Below, piece by piece: positions 1-8,910 of a stretch of DNA of 64,000 bases (position 1 is its first letter; each line of letters begins with the position of its first letter). The DNA is taken from contig NZ_JAXLPB010000002.1 in the NCBI RefSeq assembly GCF_034321785.1, forward strand, positions 806,001 to 870,000, in the 5' to 3' direction. The translations under genes and the position numbers were made by a program. The notes beneath the pieces are model-generated. The model searched no databases. It was not told the origin of the DNA and was given only the letters and a program-made list of their open reading frames with translations. Source of the DNA: Fulvimarina uroteuthidis. GTDB taxonomy: Bacteria; Pseudomonadota; Alphaproteobacteria; Rhizobiales; Rhizobiaceae.

Positions 1-368
1 GGATTTCGTCATGTCGCGCCAAGGCTATAACGGGCCGGCTTTGCGCTGCCTATTGCAAATCTGCCCTGCGAGGGTGCGTTCGGCCCCGGCCGGGCCCATT
101 CTCTTTGCGACCGCGTTATTCCTGCATCGCATCGCGGGCAGGGCCCGGCCGCGCAACGGTTTGCGGCGGATCGAGGGGGGCGGGAGGAGGCAGGCGCGGG
201 GCGGCGGGCGACGCTTTCCCCGCCGGGCGGCGGGTATGCAAGGGCCGGTAGCACTTTTTTTGCGATCTCTAACCGCTCGGTAACTTCGTCCCGGTTATGG
301 AGAGAGGGCCCTTCCGGACTTCAGGAATGTTTCGTCGCGAGGGGCTGGCAGGAGCGCACCGGATACCC
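1..368. other. No gene recognised
   Basis: Leader region before the first gene. Short open frames run through it on both strands, but their products are arginine- and glycine-rich, low-complexity peptides without family features. The start of the next gene could lie as early as 297 or 327, so the last part may be coding. I see no RNA gene or repeat here. Confidence 0.5.
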
Positions 369-2798
369 ATGTCGATCACGTCGCGAATCATAGCAGGTAG
401 CTTCGTCTTTTTGTCCTTGATGGTCGCGTTCGCCCTGTTTTCCCTCCAGACCCAGTCCGCAGCCCTCGAACTTTCCGACCGGATCTACTCGGCGAGCGTC
501 GTGCCCCTCGATCGCCTGCACGCCGCCCAGAGCAAGGCCGATGCCCTGCGCGGCCGGCTCGAGCCGTCCACCACCGATTCAACGCGCGGACCCGGCCTCA
601 TCGAGAGCGAGAAGCAGGAATTCCGCGAGGCGATCGGCCAGATCCGGTCCGATTTCGATCTCGTCCTCGCTTCACCGATCTCGACCGAGACCGCCGCGGT
701 GATTTCCCAGATGCGCTATCCGCTCAGCCGCCTGTCCATGAGCAACGGGAAGCTGTCGACCCGCGCCGCCGTCTCGGACCTGACGGACCTTTCGCGCGAC
801 CTCGATCGCGCGATCGAAAGCCTTCGCGCCGACCTTGCCGCCGACCGCGCCGAGGCGGAACGCCGCTCGACGTCGGGCAACTGGCTGACGATGGCGGGCC
901 TCGGCGCCATCGTGCTCGCGATCGCCGCCTTCACCATTCTGACCGTCCGCTCGATCCGCGGCGCCTTGCGCAAGGTGGCGCACACCGCTGCGAACATCGG
1001 ATCCGACACCTGGGAACAGCCGGTTGTCCGCCGGGTCCCGAGCGAGGTCCGCGGCCTTCTCGAGACCCTCTCCGGCATCCATCTGCGCTTCCGCTCCTCC
1101 ACCGAGTCCATGTCCGTCCAGTCGAACGCGCTTGCCGGGGAGCTGGAGGAAAAGCGGGACCAGATGGCGGCCGCGCTCAACAACATGACGCAGGCCCTGT
1201 GCATGCTGGATGCGGACAAGAAGCTCCTCGTCTCCAACGAGGTCTTCTCCTACTATTTCGGCACCCATGCGATCGGCACGCCGGCCAAGCAGTTCCTGCG
1301 CGATCCGCGCCTGACCGCGCCGCTGCCGCGCAACGAAACCTCGGTCATGCTGACGGAAACCGAGAATGGCGAGATCATGGAGGTCAAGCGTCGCGGCATG
1401 GCCGGACGTGGCCTTCTCATCACGTTCGAGGACATCACCGAGCGCCGGGAGATCGCCGAGCGTCTGGAACACATGGCCGCCCATGACGGCCTGACCGATC
1501 TGCCGAACCGGAAGTGCTTCGTCGACGAGATCGAGGCGCTCCTTTTGAAGAAGCGCGGCGATTTCGCGCTGATGGTTCTCGATCTTCGGAACTTCAAGTC
1601 GATCAACGACAATTACGGCCATCCGGTCGGCGATGCGATGCTGTCGGAGCTCGGCGACCGACTGGTGCGCATCGGCGGCCCCCGAGCCATCGTCGCGCGC
1701 CTCGGCGGCGACGAATTCGGCATTCTCTTCACCGGCGCCAAGGACCTCGAGGGGATCGGCTCGTTCGCGTCGAGCGTCCTTGCAAGCTTCGACGAGCCGT
1801 TCGAGATCGACGGGCGCCGCATCACGAGCTCCGCTGCGATCGGCGTGGTGCAGGTCAACGCCCAGGAGAAGGAAGAGGGGACGAACGCGGACATTCTCCT
1901 GCAGAACTGCGACCTCGCCCTCTACGAGGCGAAGGCCTCGGATTTCGCAACCTGGCGGATCTTCGATCCGGCCATGCGCAACCGCAAGCGCGAGCGCCGG
2001 GAGATGGAGCGCGATCTGCGGACCGCGCTGGAGAACAACGAGTTCGAACTCTTCTACCAACCCTTCGTCGACGCAGGCCAATCGGCCGTCAGCGGCTTCG
2101 AAGCGCTGCTGCGGTGGCGTCATCCCGAAAAGGGCCTGGTTCCGCCCGGCCTCTTCGTTCCCCTGGCCGAGCAGACCGGTCTCATCGAGGCGATCGGCGT
2201 TTGGTGTCTCGAAACGGCGTGCCTGGAAGCTGCGAGCTGGTCGTCGGACATGACCATCTCCGTCAACATGTCGCCGGTCCAGTTCAAGAGCACCCGTCTC
2301 GTGGCGGATGTCGACCGCGCCCTGTCCATGAGCGGCCTCGATCCGCGTCGCCTCCAGATCGAAGTGACCGAATCCCTGTTCATCGACGAGAGCGAGAACA
2401 TCCTGTCCATCCTGCAGGATTTCCGCAAGCGCGGCCTGACGATCTCCATGGACGATTTCGGCACCGGCTACTCCTCGCTCGGCTATCTGTCGCGGTTCCC
2501 CTTCGACAAGATCAAGATCGACCAGTCCTTCGTGCGCGATCTCAGCCGTCCGGAGAACATCGCGATCGTGCGCTCGGTGATCGGCCTGTCGCGCGCGCTC
2601 GACATGAAGGTCCTGGCGGAAGGCATCGAGACCCGCGAGCAGATGGACATCCTGATCCGGGAGGGATGCCTGGAGATGCAGGGCTACTATTTCGCCAGAC
2701 CGCTTCCGGCCTCGGAGCTTCCGCGCATGATCGCCGACATCACGGCCCGCTGGAACGGCGATCTGCGGATCCAGCGGCAGGGCCGGGCCGCAGCCTGA
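369..2798 (+). CDS. Membrane-bound bifunctional diguanylate cyclase/phosphodiesterase (GGDEF-EAL)
   Basis: Predicted inner-membrane c-di-GMP enzyme of 809 residues. A first membrane helix (about 7-29) and a second (about 174-195) flank a periplasmic helical sensor region. A HAMP-like linker, a PAS-like stretch (about 275-365) and then GGDEF (motif at 446-450, in RLGGDEFGIL) and EAL (578-580, in GFEALLRWRHP) domains follow. The phosphodiesterase residues look complete: NMSP, EVTES, DDFGTGYSSL, KIDQSF and AEGIET are all present. The inhibitory RxxD site before GGDEF is absent (GPRA occupies its place), so product inhibition of the cyclase is unlikely. I chose the ATG at 369 because the membrane helix begins right after it; starts at 297 and 327 are open in the same frame. 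It stands alone. Confidence 0.9.
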   Translation: MSITSRIIAGSFVFLSLMVAFALFSLQTQSAALELSDRIYSASVVPLDRLHAAQSKADALRGRLEPSTTDSTRGPGLIESEKQEFREAIGQIRSDFDLVLASPISTETAAVISQMRYPLSRLSMSNGKLSTRAAVSDLTDLSRDLDRAIESLRADLAADRAEAERRSTSGNWLTMAGLGAIVLAIAAFTILTVRSIRGALRKVAHTAANIGSDTWEQPVVRRVPSEVRGLLETLSGIHLRFRSSTESMSVQSNALAGELEEKRDQMAAALNNMTQALCMLDADKKLLVSNEVFSYYFGTHAIGTPAKQFLRDPRLTAPLPRNETSVMLTETENGEIMEVKRRGMAGRGLLITFEDITERREIAERLEHMAAHDGLTDLPNRKCFVDEIEALLLKKRGDFALMVLDLRNFKSINDNYGHPVGDAMLSELGDRLVRIGGPRAIVARLGGDEFGILFTGAKDLEGIGSFASSVLASFDEPFEIDGRRITSSAAIGVVQVNAQEKEEGTNADILLQNCDLALYEAKASDFATWRIFDPAMRNRKRERREMERDLRTALENNEFELFYQPFVDAGQSAVSGFEALLRWRHPEKGLVPPGLFVPLAEQTGLIEAIGVWCLETACLEAASWSSDMTISVNMSPVQFKSTRLVADVDRALSMSGLDPRRLQIEVTESLFIDESENILSILQDFRKRGLTISMDDFGTGYSSLGYLSRFPFDKIKIDQSFVRDLSRPENIAIVRSVIGLSRALDMKVLAEGIETREQMDILIREGCLEMQGYYFARPLPASELPRMIADITARWNGDLRIQRQGRAAA

Positions 2799-2982
2799 CG
2801 CGGGCGATTGACGAGGGCGTGATCGGATCCGTAAAGTTTTAGGTAATATCCCTGCCGTAGGAATGGTTTACGCGAAATTACCGGTGCTGGAAGGCTGACG
2901 CTTGCAAGAAGCGGCGGGCTCTCGGCGACCGTTGGTGTTCGTCCGTTGATCCATGCAAGCCTGTTTCGAGGATTGTGGCCTT

Positions 2983-3915
2983 ATGCCGGATATTTTCATC
3001 CCGTCCGCCATCTCCAGCAATCTCCAGTGGAGCCTTGCGGTTCTGGGGTTCTGCCTCGCCACCCGCTGCGCCGTCGAATGGGGCGCCTGTTGCGGGCGCG
3101 ATCCGATCGTCGCGCGCCGAAGGCGGTTCACGGTGCGTGCCGTCACGAATGCGATGATCGCGATCGGGCTGCTCGGCATCTGGCTTGCCGAGATCCAGAA
3201 TGCCCTGTTCTCGCTGACCGCGGTCCTCGTCGCCCTCGTCGTCGCCACGAAGGAGCTGATCATGTGCGTCGCGGGCTCGATCCTGCGGTTCGGCGGCCAT
3301 CTCTTCAAGGTGGGCGACCGGATCGAGCTGAACGGAATCCACGGCGAGGTCGTCGATCATTCCCTGTTCTCGACCACGATCATGGAACTGCCGCCGGTCC
3401 ATGCGGGCTTTTCGGGGACGGGGCGGACCGTGATGCTGCCCAATTCCGTGCTGTTGTCGGGGCCCGTCAAGGTGGAGGCGCAGCCGCGCCAGTTCGCGCC
3501 GCATCGTTTCACGCTGACCATGGAGCAGCAGGTGCGGGCCGGCGAGACGATCCGGATCATCGCGGAAGCGGCCCGCGTCGCGCTCGAAGGCGATCGGGAA
3601 CTGGCGTCCCGCTTTCACCAGTTCGCATCGCGCAAGGCGGGCGCCGAGATCTCGGGCCCGGAGACGACGATCGTCCTTGGCACCAGCGACATCGGCAAGA
3701 TGCAGTTTCAGGTGACCATCTATTGCCTCGTCAAGGACGCCTCGCAGCTTCAGAACGCCATCATATCGGCCGTGCTCGACACGCTCGAACAGGCCGCGAG
3801 CCGCCCCGCGGACGCGGAGCGGAGCGCTTCCGGCCAGACATGGTCGGAGCTTGCCAACCGCTTGAAGGCGCAGGTTCCGAGCGCCGTGAGCAAGGCCGCG
3901 AACAAGGCGGCCTGA
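2983..3915 (+). CDS. MscS-family mechanosensitive ion channel
   Basis: Small-conductance mechanosensitive channel-like protein of 310 residues, expected to release solutes across the inner membrane on osmotic downshock or to carry ions. There are membrane helices at about 11-28 and 50-70, then a pore-type helix rich in Ala, Val and Gly (about 74-98). The MscS beta domain follows (FKVGDRIELNGIHGEVVDHS, then a TVMLPNS motif, which corresponds to the VPNs signature of the family), and a soluble alpha/beta C-terminus. The ATG at 2983 has GAGGA at 2968-2972; an upstream ATG at 2953 lacks a ribosome site. Family assignment is firm, ion specificity unknown. Confidence 0.85.
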   Translation: MPDIFIPSAISSNLQWSLAVLGFCLATRCAVEWGACCGRDPIVARRRRFTVRAVTNAMIAIGLLGIWLAEIQNALFSLTAVLVALVVATKELIMCVAGSILRFGGHLFKVGDRIELNGIHGEVVDHSLFSTTIMELPPVHAGFSGTGRTVMLPNSVLLSGPVKVEAQPRQFAPHRFTLTMEQQVRAGETIRIIAEAARVALEGDRELASRFHQFASRKAGAEISGPETTIVLGTSDIGKMQFQVTIYCLVKDASQLQNAIISAVLDTLEQAASRPADAERSASGQTWSELANRLKAQVPSAVSKAANKAA

Positions 3916-4108
3916 GCCCGAAGGGATACTCCCCCAATACGCGCCGGAAACCCCGGGAGCCCTGCCGCGCGGGCCCTCCAGGGGAGGCGGAGCCACGATT
4001 CCAAGCGCCGTTTCACCCTTCGTTAAGCTTAATTCGGTTAGCTGCTCCCCACGTCCCATTGGACGCTTCCGGCGAGCGAAGGCGGTTTGGGCGAGGGTGT
4101 CTCGGCAG

Positions 4109-5896
4109 ATGATGGCAGTGTCGAAATTTCTGGCCGAGAAGGGGAGAAGCCATGTGAGGATGATCGCCATCCTCTCGATCGTCTCGAACCTGATGATCCT
4201 CGCGCCGTCGTTTCACATGCTCCAGGTGTACGACCGGATCCTGGCGTCCCAGTCGGTGCCGACTCTCGTGTCCATCACCCTCATCGCCATGTTCGCCATC
4301 GCCGTCTACGGCGTGTCGGAGGCGGTGCGCATGCGCGTCGCGCGGCGCCTCGCCAACGTCCATGCGGTGGACGTGTCGCCCAAGCTCTTCACATCGCTCG
4401 AGCATGCGGTCTCGGGCACCGACGGCGGCAAGGTCCTGCGCGACTATGCGGCTGCCAATGGCTGGCTCGCTTCCAAGGCCTTCGTCAATTTCTTCGATCT
4501 GCCGTTCATTCTCCTTTTCGCCGTCATCCTCTATCTCGTCCATCCGCTCGTCTGCCTTCTCGGTGTCGTCGGGCTCGTGCTCCTCGTGGGGATCGGTTGG
4601 CTCAACGTCGCGGCGACGCGCAAGACCGCCGCGGCAAGCCGCAGCGCGGATACCGAGACCAGCGCGTTCGCCTTGAGCGCGGTCAAGCGCGGGGCCGAAA
4701 TCCGCGCGCTCGGCATGCTGCCCGATCTCGCCGCCGTCTGGGGCGTCAAATCCGCCCGCTCGATCCAGGCCGCCCAGAACGCCGCCGACAAATCGGCAAG
4801 CCTCACCGCTCTCAGCCGCACCGTGCGCCAGGCGATCCAGATCGCCACGCTCGGCTGGGGCGCCTATCTCGTTCTCGGCGGCGACATGTCGGGCGGCATG
4901 ATCTTCATGGCGTCCATGGTCTCGGGAAAGATGCTGCAGCCGGTCGAGCAGATGATCGCATCGTGGGACGCGACGACGCGCGGCCTTGCCGCCTTTGCTG
5001 CGACTGCGGACCTGACCGCCGCCCACGAACGCCTGGCCGAACGGCCCGACCTGCCGACCGCCAGGGGCGCCGTCGAACTGCGCGACGTCGGCGTCCGCGG
5101 CCATGGTGATACGATCCTCGTCTCGGACGCGACCCTCAAGGTGGCGCCCGGCGAGTGCGTGGTTCTCGGGGGAGCCGCCGGCGCGGGCAAGAGCCTTCTC
5201 CTCGGCTGCATCGCCGGCGGCCACGAGCCGGCGAGCGGCCTCGTCCTTCTCGACGGTGCGCCGCGCGAGCGCTGGCCCATTCGCCAGTGGGGCCGTTCGG
5301 TCGGCTATGCGCCCGAGGAGCCCGGCTTCGTCCTCGGCAGCGTCGCCGCCAATATCGGCCGCTTCGAGCCGGACGGCGACATGCGGGAGATCTACCGGCT
5401 GACCCAGGCGCTCGGCCTGCACCGGGCGCTCGTCGAACTGCCGCGCGGCTACCAGACGCCGCTCGTCGACGGCGCGAGCCTTCTTTCGGCCAGCCAGCGC
5501 CACCGCGTCTCGCTCGCCCGGGCCTTCTACGGCAACCCGAAGCTGATCGTTCTCGACGAGCCGACCGCGCGCCTCGACGCGCGCGCCGAAGGCGCGCTGA
5601 CGAACCTCATCTCCGACGCGAAGAAGGCCGGCTGCGCGATCGTCATGACCACCCGCTCGCCGCTTCTCCTCAGGCTTGCCGACCGGGCCTACGAAATCGC
5701 CGGGTGCCGCCTCGTCGAGCGCGACATCCGGCAGCCGTCCGGCCTTCGGTCCGCCCCGAGCGCCAAGCCCGGGCAGCCGGGCCCGCACGGCGCCGCAAGC
5801 CCGCATAGCCCGGCCCTGCCGTCGAGGCCGCGCGCCTTCAATCCCGTTCCCGCGCCGGCCCCGCCGAACGACCGGACCGCCTCGGTGACCCGATGA
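4109..5896 (+). CDS. Type I secretion permease/ATPase (PrtD/HlyB family), divergent ATPase motifs
   Basis: Inner-membrane ABC exporter subunit of a type I secretion system, 595 residues. An N-terminal six-helix permease domain (about 15-300, starting with the typical NLMILAPSFHMLQVYDRILAS) is followed by an ATPase domain with Walker A GGAAGAGKS (Lys361) and Walker B LIVLDEP. Two ATPase motifs are off consensus: the signature reads LSASQ instead of LSGGQ, and the H-loop reads MTTRS with no histidine. A proline- and alanine-rich tail of about 60 residues ends the protein. It overlaps the adaptor gene by ATGA, which argues for an operon with the next two genes. GTG 4097 and ATG 4112 are possible alternative starts. 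No RTX substrate gene lies beside it. Confidence 0.88.
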   Translation: MMAVSKFLAEKGRSHVRMIAILSIVSNLMILAPSFHMLQVYDRILASQSVPTLVSITLIAMFAIAVYGVSEAVRMRVARRLANVHAVDVSPKLFTSLEHAVSGTDGGKVLRDYAAANGWLASKAFVNFFDLPFILLFAVILYLVHPLVCLLGVVGLVLLVGIGWLNVAATRKTAAASRSADTETSAFALSAVKRGAEIRALGMLPDLAAVWGVKSARSIQAAQNAADKSASLTALSRTVRQAIQIATLGWGAYLVLGGDMSGGMIFMASMVSGKMLQPVEQMIASWDATTRGLAAFAATADLTAAHERLAERPDLPTARGAVELRDVGVRGHGDTILVSDATLKVAPGECVVLGGAAGAGKSLLLGCIAGGHEPASGLVLLDGAPRERWPIRQWGRSVGYAPEEPGFVLGSVAANIGRFEPDGDMREIYRLTQALGLHRALVELPRGYQTPLVDGASLLSASQRHRVSLARAFYGNPKLIVLDEPTARLDARAEGALTNLISDAKKAGCAIVMTTRSPLLLRLADRAYEIAGCRLVERDIRQPSGLRSAPSAKPGQPGPHGAASPHSPALPSRPRAFNPVPAPAPPNDRTASVTR

Positions 5897-7302
5897 CGAC
5901 CGGCGAACTTGACCGGGCCGCCGATCCGTTCGGCGCCATCGAGACGACCGCCACCGGCCAGAGCGGCACGTTCGGGCGCGCCATGTTCGCCGCGTTCGCC
6001 GTCTTCGCGCTCTGGGCCTTTGTCGCACCGCTCGATTCGGCCGTCATCGCCCCCGGCGCTCTCGTATCCGACGGGCGCAACCTCGTGCTCCAGCACATGG
6101 CCGGCGGGACGATCCGCGCGATCTACGCAAAGGAAGGCGCGTTCGTCGAGAAGGGCGAGACGATCCTCGATCTCGCGCCCCTCGTCGATCAGGCGCGGCT
6201 GAGCAAGCTGAAGGCCCGTCAGGCGACCCTCCTGGCGATCAAGTCGCGGCTCGACGCCGAACAGTCTCTCGAAGGGGGCGACGGTGCGGACGATGACGAC
6301 ACGGCGGATGGCTCGATATCGGCCGACATGCTCGACGGCCTGCGCCTTCGAACCGACGCGACCGCGACCGAGGCCTCGATCGGGGGCGATGGGCTAAGCG
6401 ACATCGTCCGGCTTCTCAACATCGAGCAGGAGCGCGAATTCTCCCGCGGGCGAAAGGCCGTGTCCGCCCAGCTCGAGGCCCTGCGCAACCGCAGCCAGGC
6501 CGAAGAGCGCCGGCATGGCGGGCTCCTCGAACAGGCGAGCGACAGCGAACGCCAACTCGCGCTTCTCGAAAACCAGGTCGCGCGCGCGCGCCGGCTCGCC
6601 GATCTCGGCCACCTGCCGAGCCGCGAGGTGTGGGACCTCGAAAGCCGGCTCCTGCAGCAGCAGTCGCTTCTGTCGAAGATCGCGTCGGATGCGGCGGCCA
6701 GCGAGCGCACGGTCGCGGAGATCGCGTCCGAAATGGTCCGGGTGGTCGCCGACGATGCGCGCTCCAATTCCGAGGAGCTCACCAACGTCCTGTCGGAGAT
6801 CGAGCAGATCCGCGACGAGATCGCGGCCGCCGAGGAAACCCTTGCGCAGACGGCCATCGTCGCGCCCGCGAGCGGCTATCTCATCCGCTTCGTCGCCAAC
6901 ACGCAAGGCGGCGTGGTGCCGCCCGGCGAGACCGTGGGCGAGATCGTGCCGAAAGACGCCGAGCTCGTCGCCCGCGGCCGCGTCCCGGCCCGGAACATCG
7001 CCAGCGTCGCCGTCGGCCAGAGCGCCGACATCAGGCTGACGGCCCTCAGCTTCAGCAAGGAGGATCCGGTGCCGGGCACCGTGCGGTTCGTCGCCCAGGA
7101 TGCGAGCGTCGACGAAGCTTCGGGCGAGCGATATTTCGAGGTCGAAGCGCGCCTCGACCTTGCCGGGCTCGACCACGTCGCCGCCCGGATGACGGCCGGC
7201 ATGGGTGCCGATCTGTACATCAAGGGCAGCCCGCGCACCTTTGCGAGCTACCTGACCCAGCCGCTGACCGATGCGCTTTCGCACACCTTCAAGGAGCAGT
7301 GA
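5893..7302 (+). CDS. HlyD-family type I secretion membrane fusion protein
   Basis: Periplasmic adaptor linking the ABC exporter to the outer-membrane channel, 469 residues. A short cytoplasmic tail is followed by one membrane helix (about 33-52), a lipoyl/barrel-sandwich half (MAGGTIRAIYAKEGAFVEKGE), a long coiled coil (about 95-320, with an acidic Asp-rich insert near 130-140) and the second lipoyl half with the family-typical IVAPASGYLIRF and GETVGEIVP motifs. It starts inside the stop region of the upstream ABC gene (ATGA overlap) and ends directly before the outer-membrane gene, so the three are almost surely co-translated. Confidence 0.9.
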   Translation: MTTGELDRAADPFGAIETTATGQSGTFGRAMFAAFAVFALWAFVAPLDSAVIAPGALVSDGRNLVLQHMAGGTIRAIYAKEGAFVEKGETILDLAPLVDQARLSKLKARQATLLAIKSRLDAEQSLEGGDGADDDDTADGSISADMLDGLRLRTDATATEASIGGDGLSDIVRLLNIEQEREFSRGRKAVSAQLEALRNRSQAEERRHGGLLEQASDSERQLALLENQVARARRLADLGHLPSREVWDLESRLLQQQSLLSKIASDAAASERTVAEIASEMVRVVADDARSNSEELTNVLSEIEQIRDEIAAAEETLAQTAIVAPASGYLIRFVANTQGGVVPPGETVGEIVPKDAELVARGRVPARNIASVAVGQSADIRLTALSFSKEDPVPGTVRFVAQDASVDEASGERYFEVEARLDLAGLDHVAARMTAGMGADLYIKGSPRTFASYLTQPLTDALSHTFKEQ

Positions 7303-7305
7303 GTG

Positions 7306-8700
7306 ATGACGAAGGCGCGGCGCACACTCCTTTCGGCATGCGTGGCGATCGCGACGCTGCTTCTTGCGCCGGTCCACGCCCGGAGCGAGGAGACGCAGGG
7401 CGCAAAAACCATCGACAGGCTGACGGTCTCCTCGCTGGCGCGCTACAAGGCGGTGCCGCCGGCGCGCGACGCGGGCTCTTCGTCCTATGCGCTTCGCGGC
7501 GCGCTCGACCTGGTGCTGGAGCGCGATCCGCGCATCGGCGAGGCGGCGGCCGAGGCGCGGGCGGCCGAAACGGACGTCTTTGCGCAATTGATGCGCTACA
7601 CGCCCGTCATCACCGCCAGCATCGAGAGCCGGATGGATGTTGCGACCGGCCGGGACGTCCTGTTCCGAAACGATGCGATCCCGGACAGTTACGGCAAGGT
7701 CGAGCTGCGTTTCCCGGTCTTTACCGGCGGCCGGCGAAGCGCCGACCTCAAGCGCTCGCGCGAGCTCTCCCTGGCCCGGCAATACCGCTATCAGGCCGTG
7801 CGCGACGACGTTTCCCTCCAGGCGGTGGAACTGTGGACGAACGCCTGGCTCGGCATTGCGGAACAGGGCATCGTCGAGGAGCGGATCGCCCGGCTGCGGT
7901 CGCTGCGCGCCTCGATCGACGATCGGCGCCGGAACGGCTTTGCGAGCGGGTCCGACCTCGCCCGGCTCGATGCCGAAATCGCGGCCACGCGCCGCATCTT
8001 CAACGACGTCGTCGCGCGGCGCGACAAGGCGCGCGCCGAGCTTGCGCGGCTCGGCGGCGGCGGCGCCGCGACCGCCCGGGGCGCGCTGCCGCAGCTCTCC
8101 CGCCACCTGCCGGCGTCCAAGGCGCAGCTTCTCGCCCTTGCCAGACGGGCCAATCCGAGCCTTTTGGCCGCCGCCGCCGATTACCGGGCCTCGATCCACC
8201 AGGCGCGCTCCTCCTACGGGCAGCTCCTGCCGCAGGTGGATGCGACGGCCGAGTGGCGCCACGATCTGGAGCGGGCCGATCATCTGTCGCGGCGTGACGG
8301 CTGGACCGTCGGCCTGTCGCTCAAGGTGCCCCTGTTCGACCTGTCGAGCGGCGCGGCGAGCCGGGCCGATCGCGAGCGCACGGACGCCGCGCTTTATCGC
8401 GAGGCCCAGACCCTCAACACCGTTCAGATCGATATCGATCGCCTCTACATCGACAAGGCGACGCTGCGCGAGAACGATCGCGCGCTCGAGGCGGAGCTCG
8501 CCGCCCGCCGCAAGAGCGCGGCCGCCGCCCGCAGCCGATATGCCGAAGGCTTCGGCGATCTGGAAGAGGTGATCGACGCCCAGAACGAACTCGACGACAC
8601 GCGGCGCCTCGCCGTCCTCGCGAAGGGCGAAGCCTTCATGGTCGACGCCCGCCTCCTCGTGCGCGGCGGCCTCTTCAGGACGACAATGCTGGGCGGGTAG
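7306..8700 (+). CDS. TolC-family outer-membrane efflux protein
   Basis: Outer-membrane channel component of the same export machine, 464 residues from ATG 7306 (GTG 7303 is equally possible; AAGGAG at 7291-7296 serves both). A signal peptide (about 1-26, ending VHARSEE) precedes two helical-hairpin repeats typical of the TolC/OEP fold: ALRGALDLVLERDPRIGEA starts the first, and ARRANPSLLAAAADYRASI starts the second. Placed third in the exporter operon. It is the only outer-membrane factor in the window, so it might also serve the second exporter at 54.7-57.9 kb, which lacks one; that is inference. Confidence 0.87.
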   Translation: MTKARRTLLSACVAIATLLLAPVHARSEETQGAKTIDRLTVSSLARYKAVPPARDAGSSSYALRGALDLVLERDPRIGEAAAEARAAETDVFAQLMRYTPVITASIESRMDVATGRDVLFRNDAIPDSYGKVELRFPVFTGGRRSADLKRSRELSLARQYRYQAVRDDVSLQAVELWTNAWLGIAEQGIVEERIARLRSLRASIDDRRRNGFASGSDLARLDAEIAATRRIFNDVVARRDKARAELARLGGGGAATARGALPQLSRHLPASKAQLLALARRANPSLLAAAADYRASIHQARSSYGQLLPQVDATAEWRHDLERADHLSRRDGWTVGLSLKVPLFDLSSGAASRADRERTDAALYREAQTLNTVQIDIDRLYIDKATLRENDRALEAELAARRKSAAAARSRYAEGFGDLEEVIDAQNELDDTRRLAVLAKGEAFMVDARLLVRGGLFRTTMLGG

Positions 8701-8787
8701 GCGTTTGCGGGGGATCGCAAGCCGCTGGACGATGTTCGCGGCACAGCTATCGATAACGAAAAGCGCTGGACCGGACCGGGAGGGACT

Positions 8788-8805
8788 TGGTGGAGCTGAG
8801 CGGGA
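8788..8805. repeat. Left attachment-site core, copy of tRNA-Ala 3' end
   Basis: TGGTGGAGCTGAGCGGGA, identical to 14847-14864. It is a remnant of the original tRNA 3' end (T-arm to CCA, read on the minus strand). The bases on both sides differ from the right copy, so the core is exactly 18 bp. Confidence 0.92.
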
Positions 8806-8866
8806 AAGTTGGCCCTGTTCGCCAAAGCCTTGATTTCCTTGCAACCTCTTGATCCTCTAGCCTTCT

Positions 8867-8897
8867 GGGTACATTCTCTGGGTACGAGAATGGGTAC
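8867..8897. repeat. Left array of three GGGTAC units (probable integrase arm sites)
   Basis: GGGTAC occurs at 8867, 8880 and 8892, spaced 13 and 12 bases. The same unit with the same 13/12 spacing occurs near the right end at 14751-14781. The array sits just upstream of the integrase start, so binding could both build the recombination complex and repress the integrase gene. Binding is inferred, not shown. Confidence 0.8.
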
Positions 8898-8910
8898 GCG
8901 AGGAGGTTCT

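Noticed and set aside
672..2123. A 483-codon minus-strand open frame
   Set aside because: Antisense to the GGDEF-EAL gene, with the biased composition of a shadow frame.
6394..8844. An 816-codon minus-strand open frame across adaptor and TolC-like genes
   Set aside because: Mirror frame of two well-supported plus-strand genes; no motif in its product.
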